A stretch of DNA of 64,000 bases. Source: Candidatus Neomicrothrix sp. UBA2517 (GTDB lineage Bacteria > Actinomycetota > Acidimicrobiia > Acidimicrobiales > UBA8592). The stretch covers positions 123,795 through 187,794 of the forward strand of contig DDNP01000026.1 of NCBI GenBank assembly GCA_002341185.1, given 5' to 3'. Shown one piece after another: positions 34,377-42,279 of the stretch; within the stretch, counting starts at the first letter, position 1; each line of letters opens with the position of its first letter. The notes below the pieces were generated by a model. That model did no database searches. It saw nothing but the letters and a program-made list of their open reading frames with translations, and was not told the DNA's origin. The position numbers and the translations under genes are program-made.

Positions 34377-35391
34377 AGATAGTTCTCATACTGAAGAGAG
34401 AATGATGCTGCGCGCAATCGAGAATGCAGAAAAAGCTAGACCAAGTTGCATGCCTAATCCTTGGGTCGGGGCGGTCCTAGTAACACCGGATGAAGCAATT
34501 TTTGACGGGCATACACAGAGTTTTGGGCAAAGCCATGCTGAAATTGTCTGTCTCAACAGTGCTGGAACTCAAGCTCGAGGAGCGACGCTTTATGTCACGT
34601 TGGAACCATGTTCTCACATTGGTAAGACGGGACCCTGTGTGCAACGAATCATTGAAAGCGGCATCAAGAGAATTGTTGTTGGGACTAAAGATCCGGATGC
34701 CCACGTGGATGGCGAAGGAATTAGAAAGTTGCAGAAAGCTGGGTTGGAAGTTGAAGTAGGCCTTCTCGAAGATCTAATTCTAAGTCAATTGGCACCATAC
34801 ATCCATCAGAGGAAAACTGGAAAACCTTATGTTGTTATGAAAATTGCAACAACGGTAGATGGAAAGGTTGCTGCTTCAGATGGTTCAAGTCAATGGATCA
34901 CTGGGCCCGAAGCAAGAATTGATGGCCATAAGCTTAGAGCGTATTCGGATGCTATTTGCGTTGGTAAAGGTACGGTTCTTTCGGATAATCCTAGATTAAC
35001 TGTTCGGGATTGGCGACCTGATGATGGAGTTGCTGAAGGCCTTGATCCCAAACGGATAGTCTTGGGCGAAGTTCCTAAAGAATCAGCTGTCCGCCCATGC
35101 TATGAATTCACTGGAAATGTGCTGGATCTCCTAGAGGAACTTGGTAGAGAAGGAGTTCTCCAACTGCTGGTTGAAGGAGGCGCTTCGACATATAAAGCTT
35201 TTCATGATGCCGGGGTTGTTAATGAATATCAGTTCTTTCTCGCACCTGCGATTATGGCAGGTAGCGATGGTTTAAATATTTTCACTGGAGAAGGGGCGGA
35301 AACAATTTCTGACCTCTGGAGGGGGAAAATTCAAGAGGTCTGTAGGCTCGGCGAAGATATTAAAATTATCGTAATCCCAGAAGCTAAATAA
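34369..35391 (+). CDS. ribD: Riboflavin biosynthesis deaminase/reductase
   Basis: Bifunctional enzyme for steps two and three of riboflavin synthesis. The N-terminal deaminase has the zinc-site HAEIVCL and PCSHIGKTGPC. The C-terminal reductase begins near residue 155 with VVMKIATTVDGKVAASDGSS, then SDAICVGKGTVLSDNPRLT and LLVEGGASTYKAF. About 340 aa. The real start is probably ATG 34369 or 34357; an ATG at 34312 lies deep in the upstream gene. ribE, ribBA and ribH do not follow, as they do in many actinobacterial clusters, and no FMN riboswitch is seen. Confidence 0.94.
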   Translation: MNKDSSHTEERMMLRAIENAEKARPSCMPNPWVGAVLVTPDEAIFDGHTQSFGQSHAEIVCLNSAGTQARGATLYVTLEPCSHIGKTGPCVQRIIESGIKRIVVGTKDPDAHVDGEGIRKLQKAGLEVEVGLLEDLILSQLAPYIHQRKTGKPYVVMKIATTVDGKVAASDGSSQWITGPEARIDGHKLRAYSDAICVGKGTVLSDNPRLTVRDWRPDDGVAEGLDPKRIVLGEVPKESAVRPCYEFTGNVLDLLEELGREGVLQLLVEGGASTYKAFHDAGVVNEYQFFLAPAIMAGSDGLNIFTGEGAETISDLWRGKIQEVCRLGEDIKIIVIPEAK

Positions 35392-35432
35392 ATAATGTTA
35401 TTGAATGGCCCAAAGCCTGTATTGTTATATAC

Positions 35433-36308
35433 ATGTTACGACTTGTTGTTCCGAAAGGTTCTTTAGAGAAATCTACACTTGAGTTATTTGCTGATGCTGA
35501 CCTTCCAATTATTAGGGGTTCTTCAGTTGACTATAAAGGCAGTATTAATGATCCAAGAATTCATTCTGTGCGTGTGCTCCGACCACAAGAGATAGGGGCA
35601 TATGTATCTGATGGTCTTTTCGATATTGGCATAACGGGAAGGGATTGGATTGAGGAAACCGACAGCAACGTCCACACACTGTGTGAACTGCATTACAGCA
35701 AAAACACCGCTAGGCCAGTGAACATAGTAGTCGCCGTTCCGGAAGACAGTCCGTGGTCTAATGTCGAAGACTTCCCTCAAGGAGTAAAAGTAAGTACAGA
35801 ATATCCGCAACTAACTAAAGCGTATTTTGAAAGCAAAGGCATAGAGGCTAGTATTCAGCTTTCGTACGGGGCTACGGAAGCAAAAGCCCCTGAAATCGTA
35901 GATGCTGTAGTTGATATAACTGAGACTGGAAGAGCATTGCGTGCCGCTGGTTTAAAAGTAATAGGTACAGTCTTAACAAGTTTTACTGAACTCATCGCTA
36001 ATCCGGAAGCATATGCCAATCCAGAAAAAAGAAAGGCCATGGAGCAAGTACAAACACTTCTTCAAGGAGTCCTCAAGGCGCGTGGACAAGTAATGGTTAA
36101 GATGAACGTATCAAAGGAAGATCTTGATAAAGTAATCGATTTTTTGCCTTCGATGAAAGCCCCAACAGTAAACGAATTGTTTGGAGGCCAAGGCTATGCG
36201 GTAGAGACTGTTGTTCCAAAGGACCAGATTAATATTCTCATACCGGAGCTAAGGGGGTCAGGTGCCTCTGACATTATCGAAATCCCGATTTCAAAGATTG
36301 TTCACTAA
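35433..36308 (+). CDS. hisG: ATP phosphoribosyltransferase, long form
   Basis: First and feedback-regulated step of histidine synthesis (ATP + PRPP). The sequence begins LRLVVPKGSLEKSTLELFAD. The PRPP site is near DAVVDITETGRALRAAGL (about 150-170). A C-terminal regulatory ACT-like domain (about 215-290, ARGQVMVKMNVS) shows it is the self-sufficient hexameric form that needs no HisZ. The gene has a TATTGT 7 nt before the ATG. It is isolated from other his genes (no hisE beside it). Its stop overlaps the stop of the convergent P450 gene by 4 nt. Confidence 0.96.
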   Translation: MLRLVVPKGSLEKSTLELFADADLPIIRGSSVDYKGSINDPRIHSVRVLRPQEIGAYVSDGLFDIGITGRDWIEETDSNVHTLCELHYSKNTARPVNIVVAVPEDSPWSNVEDFPQGVKVSTEYPQLTKAYFESKGIEASIQLSYGATEAKAPEIVDAVVDITETGRALRAAGLKVIGTVLTSFTELIANPEAYANPEKRKAMEQVQTLLQGVLKARGQVMVKMNVSKEDLDKVIDFLPSMKAPTVNELFGGQGYAVETVVPKDQINILIPELRGSGASDIIEIPISKIVH

Positions 36309-37534
36309 TTCCAAGCAACGGTAAGTTTTTTTCTTCCCCAAAGCAAAAAGGGTTCGATTCTTTCTGTATCCCCAGTTATCCTAAGGTCAGGGAACCTTAG
36401 GATGATTTCCTCTAGCGCAAGCCTTGCTTCTATTCTTGACAATTGAGCCCCAGGACAGAAATGTCTCCCCAGTCCAAACGAGAGATGTTTCCGCAATTCT
36501 TCCTGCGGGCGATCAAGGCGAAATTTGTTTGGCTCTTCAAATACTTCTGGGTCTCGATTGGCAGCTCCGTACGTTGCCATAACTTTTGATCGTTCAGGTA
36601 TGGTAACGCCGTGTAGGGAGACTTCTTCAGTATTCGTTCGGTAGAGGCCTAAAACTGGAGCATCAAAACGTAAACTTTCTTCAACTGCAACTGAGGCAAG
36701 TAAAGGATTTTCGACAACTTGTTCGTACAGGTGATGTTCTGACAGTAATCTCCAAAATAAGTTAGTGATCAATGAGGTAGTCGTCTCGTTTCCACCAACT
36801 AATAACTGATTAAGCATCACAAGGCGCTCCGTATCAGAAAGCTCACGTGAATCGACTTCAGCGAGAAGAATTCCGCTAATAACGTCATCTGGAATCACTA
36901 CACCCAAAATATCTTGCTGGGTTAGGGGGTTGTGCTCTGCCCACCCGGAAGCTTGTAGTAGGTCTCTTCTGAGATTCAGTTGCCTCAGTAAGTAATCATT
37001 CATAGCATCTCGTGGCCCCTTAGAATCAGCAGGGTTTGGAGATTTCGAGGCTGCTAATTGTGCATCGCTCCATTCCTTAAACTGATTTATATCTTCAGTT
37101 GGAACCCCTAGAATTTGGGCGATGACAAGTACAGGCAAGGGGCAGGCTAAAGCATCATGTAAGTCACTTGTTTCATTCATTTCCATAACATCGACCAATT
37201 CTTTAACTAACGCTGCGATCTCCGTTTCCATTGCTGCAACATGGCGAGGGGCAAAACTTTGTTGAACCAATTTCCTGTACCACGTGTGTTCGGGAGGGTC
37301 GCTAAATAGACAGCCTTGAACTGAATAGCGAGGCATTTGGCCATAATGGCTTGACCACAGATTGAAATTGGTTAGCATTTCAGAGACATCTTCGTATCGC
37401 GTCAAGGTATAGAGAGGATGCAGAAAGTCTGAATGAACGTGTACGGGGCAGGAATTCCTTAGGTTTTCATAAAATGGAAACGGGTCCTCAAGCGTTTCAT
37501 TGCTAAAAGGGTCATACTCAATTTCCCTGCTCAT
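36305..37534 (-). CDS. Cytochrome P450
   Basis: Haem-thiolate monooxygenase of unknown substrate. The haem-binding loop FGLGRHFCPGAQLSR (Cys near residue 358) matches FxxGxxxCxG. The K-helix ExxR is EESLR, and the oxygen-activating I-helix motif GGNETTTSL is present. The length of 409 aa with no membrane anchor is a soluble bacterial class I P450, which would need ferredoxin and a reductase encoded elsewhere. The neighbouring alpha/beta hydrolase on the same strand, 60 nt upstream, may be functionally linked but need not be. Family assignment is firm; substrate is unknown. Confidence 0.94.
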   Translation of the reverse strand: MSREIEYDPFSNETLEDPFPFYENLRNSCPVHVHSDFLHPLYTLTRYEDVSEMLTNFNLWSSHYGQMPRYSVQGCLFSDPPEHTWYRKLVQQSFAPRHVAAMETEIAALVKELVDVMEMNETSDLHDALACPLPVLVIAQILGVPTEDINQFKEWSDAQLAASKSPNPADSKGPRDAMNDYLLRQLNLRRDLLQASGWAEHNPLTQQDILGVVIPDDVISGILLAEVDSRELSDTERLVMLNQLLVGGNETTTSLITNLFWRLLSEHHLYEQVVENPLLASVAVEESLRFDAPVLGLYRTNTEEVSLHGVTIPERSKVMATYGAANRDPEVFEEPNKFRLDRPQEELRKHLSFGLGRHFCPGAQLSRIEARLALEEIILRFPDLRITGDTERIEPFLLWGRKKLTVAWN

Positions 37535-37594
37535 GGGCCCATGCTAGATAGGAATAATCGGATGGGCGAATTTACAATAGAAAGGTTTCGCTAT

Positions 37595-38470
37595 CTAGCC
37601 AAGTCTTGATAATTCACCGATGATTTCAGACCAGTGCTTTTCAGGTAGGTCATGCCCCATTTCTTTAAAGGTGACTAACTTAGACCCAGGAATAGCAGAC
37701 GCAGTAGATACTCCACAATGCAAAGGAAGCAAAGGGTCTACCTCCCCATGGATCACTAGGGTGGGGATGGACAACTTAGCTAGTTTCGCCGAACGGTCTC
37801 CACTCATTCCTATAGCTCCCATCTGGAATCCGATACCTTCGGGATAAAAGCTACGTTCGTAATTCTTTTCTGCCATTTCTCTAGCATACGGTTCACTCCA
37901 TAAAGGCCCTGCAAGAACTTTTGAGGCTGCTACATTGGCTGCAATAATTTGTTCTTTTTCATTTAAGGGTTCGGACAATAACGCTGACAGGGCCTCTTCA
38001 GTCGGGGTGAAGTCATCTGGGTTTCCTGTCGCCGACATAATGCTCGTAAGGGAGCGGACCCTTTTGGGGTGTTCTATAGCGAGAGTCTGAGCAATCATAC
38101 CTCCCATCGATGCGCCAAGAATATGCGCAGTTGGAATATCTAAATGGTCTAAAAGTCCTATGGCATCTAGAGCCATATCTGAAAGAGAGTAAGCAGATGT
38201 AATCTCCTCACCCATGCTTGATCTAACGAGCATGTCGGACCCGTCAGGGGACTTCCCCTGAGTCTTGGAGGACAAACCGCAGTCTCTATTATCAAACCAA
38301 ACGACCCAAAACCCGTTCTGTTGCAGCTGTTCAATAAATTTCTCGGGCCAACTAATAAGTTGAGCCCCTAAACCCATAACCAGAAGAAGTGGTGTTCCAT
38401 CTTGATTACCGGTCGTTCGGTAACAAATTTGGATTCCGTTAACCTCGGCGAATTTATCTTGAATACTCAT
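37595..38470 (-). CDS. Alpha/beta-fold hydrolase
   Basis: Single-domain serine hydrolase, about 291 aa, no signal peptide. The nucleophile elbow GASMGGMIAQ, the acid Asp in HGEVDPLLPL and the catalytic His in MGHDLPEKHW form a complete triad. VMGLGAQLISW supplies an oxyanion-hole region. It resembles esterases of the aclacinomycin methylesterase / 3-oxoadipate enol-lactonase type; no substrate can be assigned. ATG at 38470 has AGGTG 7 nt upstream and is preferred over the GTG at 38479. Confidence 0.88.
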   Translation of the reverse strand: MSIQDKFAEVNGIQICYRTTGNQDGTPLLLVMGLGAQLISWPEKFIEQLQQNGFWVVWFDNRDCGLSSKTQGKSPDGSDMLVRSSMGEEITSAYSLSDMALDAIGLLDHLDIPTAHILGASMGGMIAQTLAIEHPKRVRSLTSIMSATGNPDDFTPTEEALSALLSEPLNEKEQIIAANVAASKVLAGPLWSEPYAREMAEKNYERSFYPEGIGFQMGAIGMSGDRSAKLAKLSIPTLVIHGEVDPLLPLHCGVSTASAIPGSKLVTFKEMGHDLPEKHWSEIIGELSRLG

Positions 38471-38518
38471 TAGAGTCACCTGTTTAAATCTCTTGCGCTT
38501 TTCTGCAAATGTTCAAAA

Positions 38519-38953
38519 CTATTCACCCTGTCCTTGGTCATTGCTATTAGTCATTTGTACGTACGCCATCTGAATTTGTTGAAGCGCATCTTTGATGACA
38601 CCTTCATTTTCTCCTAACTTTCCATCCAACGAACTTACCATCCCAGACATTGCATCAATGGCTACTTTAGCTTCTCCAAGATTAGGAATATCACTACTTA
38701 GATGAATAGCGGCAAGCTCATATATGCCCATCATATGATTCGCTATAACCTCAGCTGCTGGAGTTTGTGACAGTCTCTGTCGAGCTTCAGCAAGTTCTGT
38801 TGCCATTGCTTTAGCTTGTTCTTGCTGTTCGGGTGTTAAATCGTCAAAACCGGGGAGGCCATCTAGCTCTGTATCGCTATCAAAATCATCACTGTGGCTT
38901 TCAGGTTTTGCTTGATTAATTTCGTGTTCTCCGCCAGGTGTCCATAAACTCAT
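38519..38953 (-). CDS. DUF1844 protein
   Basis: Protein of unknown function, 144 aa. An acidic, low-complexity N-terminus (about 1-45) is followed by a helical region with LSQTPAAEVIANHMMGIYELAAIHL and a second helix pair through LQQIQMAYVQMTN, as in the DUF1844 family. Genes of this family commonly sit beside infC in actinobacteria, divergently as here, which supports the call. A strong SD (AGGAG, 5 nt) precedes the ATG. No catalytic motif is visible. Confidence 0.82.
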   Translation of the reverse strand: MSLWTPGGEHEINQAKPESHSDDFDSDTELDGLPGFDDLTPEQQEQAKAMATELAEARQRLSQTPAAEVIANHMMGIYELAAIHLSSDIPNLGEAKVAIDAMSGMVSSLDGKLGENEGVIKDALQQIQMAYVQMTNSNDQGQGE

Positions 38954-38991
38954 ATTACTCCTTTAGTCTAATCATGACTTTATATAGGTCT

Positions 38992-39022
38992 TTGTCATAA
39001 CAGTCGTATTTTCCGGTATTCT
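38992..39022 (+). promoter_or_regulatory. Candidate promoter of infC-rpmI-rplT
   Basis: TTGTCA at 38992-38997 and TATTCT at 39017-39022 are separated by 19 nt. Initiation just downstream would give a leader of roughly 165 nt before infC. The spacing is long, so the match is tentative. Confidence 0.35.
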
Positions 39023-39028
39023 ATTACT

Positions 39029-39193
39029 ACCAAAGATTTGGGAACATGAAGTGTTGTCGAGAGGCAACCACCTCTCCACTTTAAAGTGCGATAGGTGCAA
39101 CATCAGACTGGAAGCAGTCAGGGTGCTGATTTCAAGGCACCCTTTTGTTTTGGAACCAATAACTAAGGAGAATCACTTGAATAGGAGTTTGTC
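39029..39193 (+). promoter_or_regulatory. Structured infC leader, probable attenuator
   Basis: The region folds into several hairpins: GTTG/CAAC around 39053-39068, the perfect palindrome CACTTTAAAGTG near 39077-39088, and GACT/AGTC near 39107-39119. An intrinsic terminator follows. ATCAG at 39102-39106 can pair with CTGAT at 39126-39130, which would take up part of the terminator stem, so two exclusive folds are possible. An infC leader sensing L20 or IF3 is known in Firmicutes; whether this is related is not known. Confidence 0.55.
39120..39152 (+). terminator. Intrinsic terminator in the infC leader
   Basis: AGGGTGC (39120-39126) pairs with GCACCCT (39137-39143) around a 10-nt loop, followed by a T-rich run ending near 39151. 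It lies about 50 nt before the infC start, so it must be read through for IF3, L35 and L20 to be made. Confidence 0.75.
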
Positions 39194-39766
39194 ATAGCTG
39201 GGAATCAGGAGCCGCGCATCAATGATCAAATTCGGGCTAGCGAGGTCAGGCTAGTTTCGCCCGAAGGTGAGCAAATAGGTATCACGCCCATAAGCGAGGC
39301 ATTAGAACAAGCAATTAGTCTAGACCTTGATCTCGTCGAAGTCGCCGAAAATGCGAACCCGCCAGTTTGTAGAATTATGGACTACGGGAAATATAAATAT
39401 GAGGCCGCCCAAAGAGCGAAAGACTCAAGAAAGAAAAGCACAAACATTGTTGTAAAAGAACTTAAGTATCGTCCAAAGATAGCGAAAGGCGATTTTAATA
39501 CAAAAACCAACAAAGTCAGAAAGTTCCTAGAAGAGGGGCACAAAGTAAAATTGACAATTATGTTTCGCGGACGAGAAGTACAACACCCAGAACTGGGCAG
39601 AAAGATATTAGACGAGGTTTCTGAAAGAATGGAAGACATAGCAATTCTAGAAGCATACCCTCAGCTGGAAGGTCGAAATATGACAATGATTCTTAGCCCT
39701 GACAAAAAAGCAATTGAAAATATTCGAAAAGCAAAGGCCTCTCAGCGAGACAGTGAATCTGATTAA
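39194..39766 (+). CDS. infC: Translation initiation factor IF-3, probable AUA start
   Basis: Prevents premature 50S joining and checks the initiator codon. The N-domain (EPRINDQIRASEVRLVSP, then DLDLVEVAENANPPVCRI) and C-domain (KELKYRPKI, KVKLTIMFRGREVQHPELG) are both complete, giving 190 aa. An in-frame TAG at 39182-39184 bounds the frame, and no ATG, GTG or TTG occurs before the internal ATG at 39377, which would delete the N-domain. The ATA at 39194 has AGGAG 6 nt upstream and gives the family N-terminus. Non-AUG infC starts (AUU in E. coli) allow IF-3 autoregulation. Followed by rpmI and rplT. Confidence 0.93.
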   Translation: MAGNQEPRINDQIRASEVRLVSPEGEQIGITPISEALEQAISLDLDLVEVAENANPPVCRIMDYGKYKYEAAQRAKDSRKKSTNIVVKELKYRPKIAKGDFNTKTNKVRKFLEEGHKVKLTIMFRGREVQHPELGRKILDEVSERMEDIAILEAYPQLEGRNMTMILSPDKKAIENIRKAKASQRDSESD

Positions 39767-39787
39767 ATAAGCCCCAAGGAGCATTAA

Positions 39788-39982
39788 ATGCCAAAAATGA
39801 AAACACATAAAAGTTCAGCAAAGCGATTTAAAAAAACTTCAAATGGAAAACTAAAACGTGCGAGAAAAAACCGAAACCACCTCGCTGAAGCAAAGTCGCC
39901 GAAGCGAAAGCGAAAATCCCGACTGGCAGCAGAAGTAAGCTCAGCTGACATCAAAACAGTTCGGAAAAATCTAGGTATTTGA
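39788..39982 (+). CDS. rpmI: 50S ribosomal protein L35
   Basis: Small, very basic 64-residue protein beginning PKMKTHKSSAKRFKKTSNGK, the L35 signature, and ending in a Lys/Arg-rich helix. It follows infC by 21 nt with an AAGGAG-type SD (CCAAGGAGC) before the ATG, in the universal infC-rpmI-rplT order. Confidence 0.97.
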   Translation: MPKMKTHKSSAKRFKKTSNGKLKRARKNRNHLAEAKSPKRKRKSRLAAEVSSADIKTVRKNLGI

Positions 39983-40008
39983 GTATAGGAACAAATTAAG
40001 GAGAAGAA

Positions 40009-40377
40009 ATGGCACGAACAAAAACCTCCGTACACAGTAAAAAACGTCGAAGGCAGGTCCTCAATAGGGCCAAAGGCTACTACGGAAACAAAAGCAGAAG
40101 TTTTCGAGCAGCGAATGAGCAAGTTATGCATAGCGGAAACTATGCATTTCGTGACCGTAGAGCACGTAAAGGCGAGTTCCGGAAGCTTTGGATTCAAAGA
40201 ATAAATGCTGCATGTCGTGAGAACGGAACAACTTACAGTCGATTCATTAATGGTCTTAAGATCTCCGGGATTGAAGTCGATAGGAAAAATCTTGCCGACC
40301 TTGCTGTAAATGACCCTGAATCATTTAGCGCTCTTGTGGACATAGCCAGCCAAGCTACGCCTAATGAGGCAAGCTAA
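40009..40377 (+). CDS. rplT: 50S ribosomal protein L20
   Basis: Early assembly protein of the large subunit, 122 aa. RRRQVLNRAKGYYGNKSRSF near residue 13, then FRDRRARKGEFRKLWIQRIN and the globular C-terminal domain are intact. A good SD (AAGGAGAAG) precedes the ATG. In several bacteria L20 represses its own operon through a leader; the leader before infC is a candidate target. Its end overlaps an alternative upstream start of the methyltransferase gene. Confidence 0.97.
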   Translation: MARTKTSVHSKKRRRQVLNRAKGYYGNKSRSFRAANEQVMHSGNYAFRDRRARKGEFRKLWIQRINAACRENGTTYSRFINGLKISGIEVDRKNLADLAVNDPESFSALVDIASQATPNEAS

Positions 40378-40393
40378 GTACTTTAGTAAGCCC

Positions 40394-41197
40394 ATGGTAG
40401 GGATATCTAAAAACAATCCAAGAGTTCGAGATTTGCGCAAGCTATTGCGTGATCCAAAATTCAGGTTGCAATGTCAAAAGTTCGCTGCTGAGGGTCTAGA
40501 AGTTCTAAAGGAATGCTTACTCACAGGAAGTTGGCCTTTAGATGTTTTTGTTGTTGACAATCACCCAACTTCAAAAGAGGTGGAGTCGCTGCTAGAGGCT
40601 ACTGAGACAAATATCTGGTATGTAGAGGAAAGCATCCTTGCTTCTGTGGCAACCACAGTAACTCCTCAGCCAGTTATCTCAACGTATTCAACAATTGATG
40701 TCTCATTTGAAAAATTAATGAAAGAATATCCATCTTTTCTCGTATGTGGAAAGGAGATCAGGGAACCTGGAAATGCTGGATCCTTAATAAGGTCTGCTGC
40801 TGCTGCTTCTGCGGATGGAATAATTTTCACAAAAAATAGCGTAGATTTGTACAACCCTAAAACGATCAGGGCATCAGCAGGAGCAATATTTAGAATTCCT
40901 ATTGTGTGTTCAATGCGGTCCTCTGACTGTCTAAAAGCATTTCAGGATAATTCAATCAGTAGCCTTGGGCTCTCTCCAAATGGGGCGTTGTCTTACTTAG
41001 ATTTTGACTTTTCAACTCCTTTTGTTGTCTTTCTTGGAAATGAAAGTTCGGGGTTGGATGATGAGACTCTTACTCAAATGAATCAGATAGCAAGGATTGA
41101 TATGGGCTTAGGGGTCGAATCCCTTAATGTTTCTAATGCTGCTTCTGTTGTCCTCTTTGAAGCTCGAAGGCAACGCCACCAAATTGGGCGTGATTGA
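40394..41197 (+). CDS. TrmH/SpoU-family 23S rRNA methyltransferase (TsnR-like)
   Basis: Ribose 2'-O-methyltransferase with an N-terminal substrate-binding domain (about 1-105, KFAAEGLEVLKECL) and a C-terminal SPOUT domain. Motif 1 is EIREPGNAGSLIRSAAAA, motif 2 is VFLGNESSGLDDE, and motif 3 is MGLGVESLNVSNAASVVLFE. The position between rplT and pheS is conserved in actinobacteria. The rRNA site is not known from sequence. ATG at 40394 (267 aa) is preferred over an ATG at 40364 that overlaps rplT. Confidence 0.88.
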   Translation: MVGISKNNPRVRDLRKLLRDPKFRLQCQKFAAEGLEVLKECLLTGSWPLDVFVVDNHPTSKEVESLLEATETNIWYVEESILASVATTVTPQPVISTYSTIDVSFEKLMKEYPSFLVCGKEIREPGNAGSLIRSAAAASADGIIFTKNSVDLYNPKTIRASAGAIFRIPIVCSMRSSDCLKAFQDNSISSLGLSPNGALSYLDFDFSTPFVVFLGNESSGLDDETLTQMNQIARIDMGLGVESLNVSNAASVVLFEARRQRHQIGRD

Positions 41198-41276
41198 GAA
41201 TGGGTACAAAGTATTTCGCAAAATCCCACAACCAGACCTTCAACACCTGCGACAATGGTTACTGAGGGAGAATTAG

Positions 41277-42272
41277 ATGTCTGACTTAGAGAATTTAGCA
41301 AATGAAGCAGAAGAGGCTTCTTTTGCTGCGTCAACACTAGAAAACTTGGAACAGGTTCAAGCACAATTCTTAGGAAAAAAATCAAAACTCGTATTAGCTA
41401 AAAAAGCGTTAGGGACTCTACCCGCTGAGGACAGAGCAAATGCTGGCAAGGAAATAAATGAAATTAAAGGCCAAATTGAGCAGCTAATTTCAAGCAGGAA
41501 GGCAGCGCTTCAAGAATCTGAATGGAGCAGCAAATTCAATAAAGAGAGAATGGACCTTACTGAAAGACTAGGTCCGATTGATCGTGGTCATCTTCATCTG
41601 ATAACACAAGCACGAGATGAACTCGAGGATGTCTTTATCGGAATGGGGTATTCAGTTGTCGAGGGGCCCGAAGTGGAAACGGCGTGGTATAACTTTGAGG
41701 CATTGAATATCCCTGATTGGCATCCCGCGCGTGGCAACTTTGACACAATATTCGTTGATCTTGGTGAGCCAGAAGAGGTTATGCTGCGTTCGCACACGTC
41801 CCCAGTCCAAATCAGAACAATGGAAAGTCAGGAACCTCCAATATACATCGTTGCTCCTGGTAGAACTTTCCGAACAGATAGTGCTGATGCGACACATCTT
41901 CCAGCATTCAATCAAATCGAAGGCCTGGTAATTGATAAGGGAATAACAATGGGCGACTTAGCAGGAACCATTGACTCATTTGTTCACGCTTTTTTTGGGG
42001 AAGAAGTAAAATCTCGTTTGCGCCCAAGTTACTTTCCCTTTACTGAGCCATCTGCAGAATTTGATATATCTAGATCTGATGGCTCATGGTTGGAGCTAGG
42101 CGGATGTGGGATGGTTCATCCCAATGTTTTGCGAAATTGCAATATAGATCCGGAAGTTTGGCAAGGTTTCGCCTTCGGTTTTGGTATAGATCGCCTCGTC
42201 TCAATGAGATATCAACTTGATGATATTCGGGAACTCGTAGTTAATGATGCGCGGTTCCTGAGACAGTTCTAG
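41277..42272 (+). CDS. pheS: Phenylalanyl-tRNA synthetase alpha subunit
   Basis: Catalytic subunit of the alpha2-beta2 enzyme. An N-terminal coiled coil (about 1-85) precedes the class II core: motif 2 region GRTFRTDSADATHLPAFNQI, FFGEEVKSRLRPSYFPFTEP, and motif 3 FAFGFGIDRLVSMRY near residue 300. The length of 331 aa is normal. It is separated by 79 nt from the preceding gene and 7 nt from pheT. GGGAGAA stands before the ATG. Confidence 0.96.
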   Translation: MSDLENLANEAEEASFAASTLENLEQVQAQFLGKKSKLVLAKKALGTLPAEDRANAGKEINEIKGQIEQLISSRKAALQESEWSSKFNKERMDLTERLGPIDRGHLHLITQARDELEDVFIGMGYSVVEGPEVETAWYNFEALNIPDWHPARGNFDTIFVDLGEPEEVMLRSHTSPVQIRTMESQEPPIYIVAPGRTFRTDSADATHLPAFNQIEGLVIDKGITMGDLAGTIDSFVHAFFGEEVKSRLRPSYFPFTEPSAEFDISRSDGSWLELGGCGMVHPNVLRNCNIDPEVWQGFAFGFGIDRLVSMRYQLDDIRELVVNDARFLRQF

Positions 42273-42279
42273 GAGAAAA

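Noticed and set aside
34340..35432. FMN riboswitch before ribD
   Set aside because: ribD overlaps the preceding gene and no conserved FMN-aptamer sequence is seen.
39377..39766. infC starting at the first ATG (39377)
   Set aside because: It would remove the whole N-domain, which is clearly encoded upstream in the same frame.
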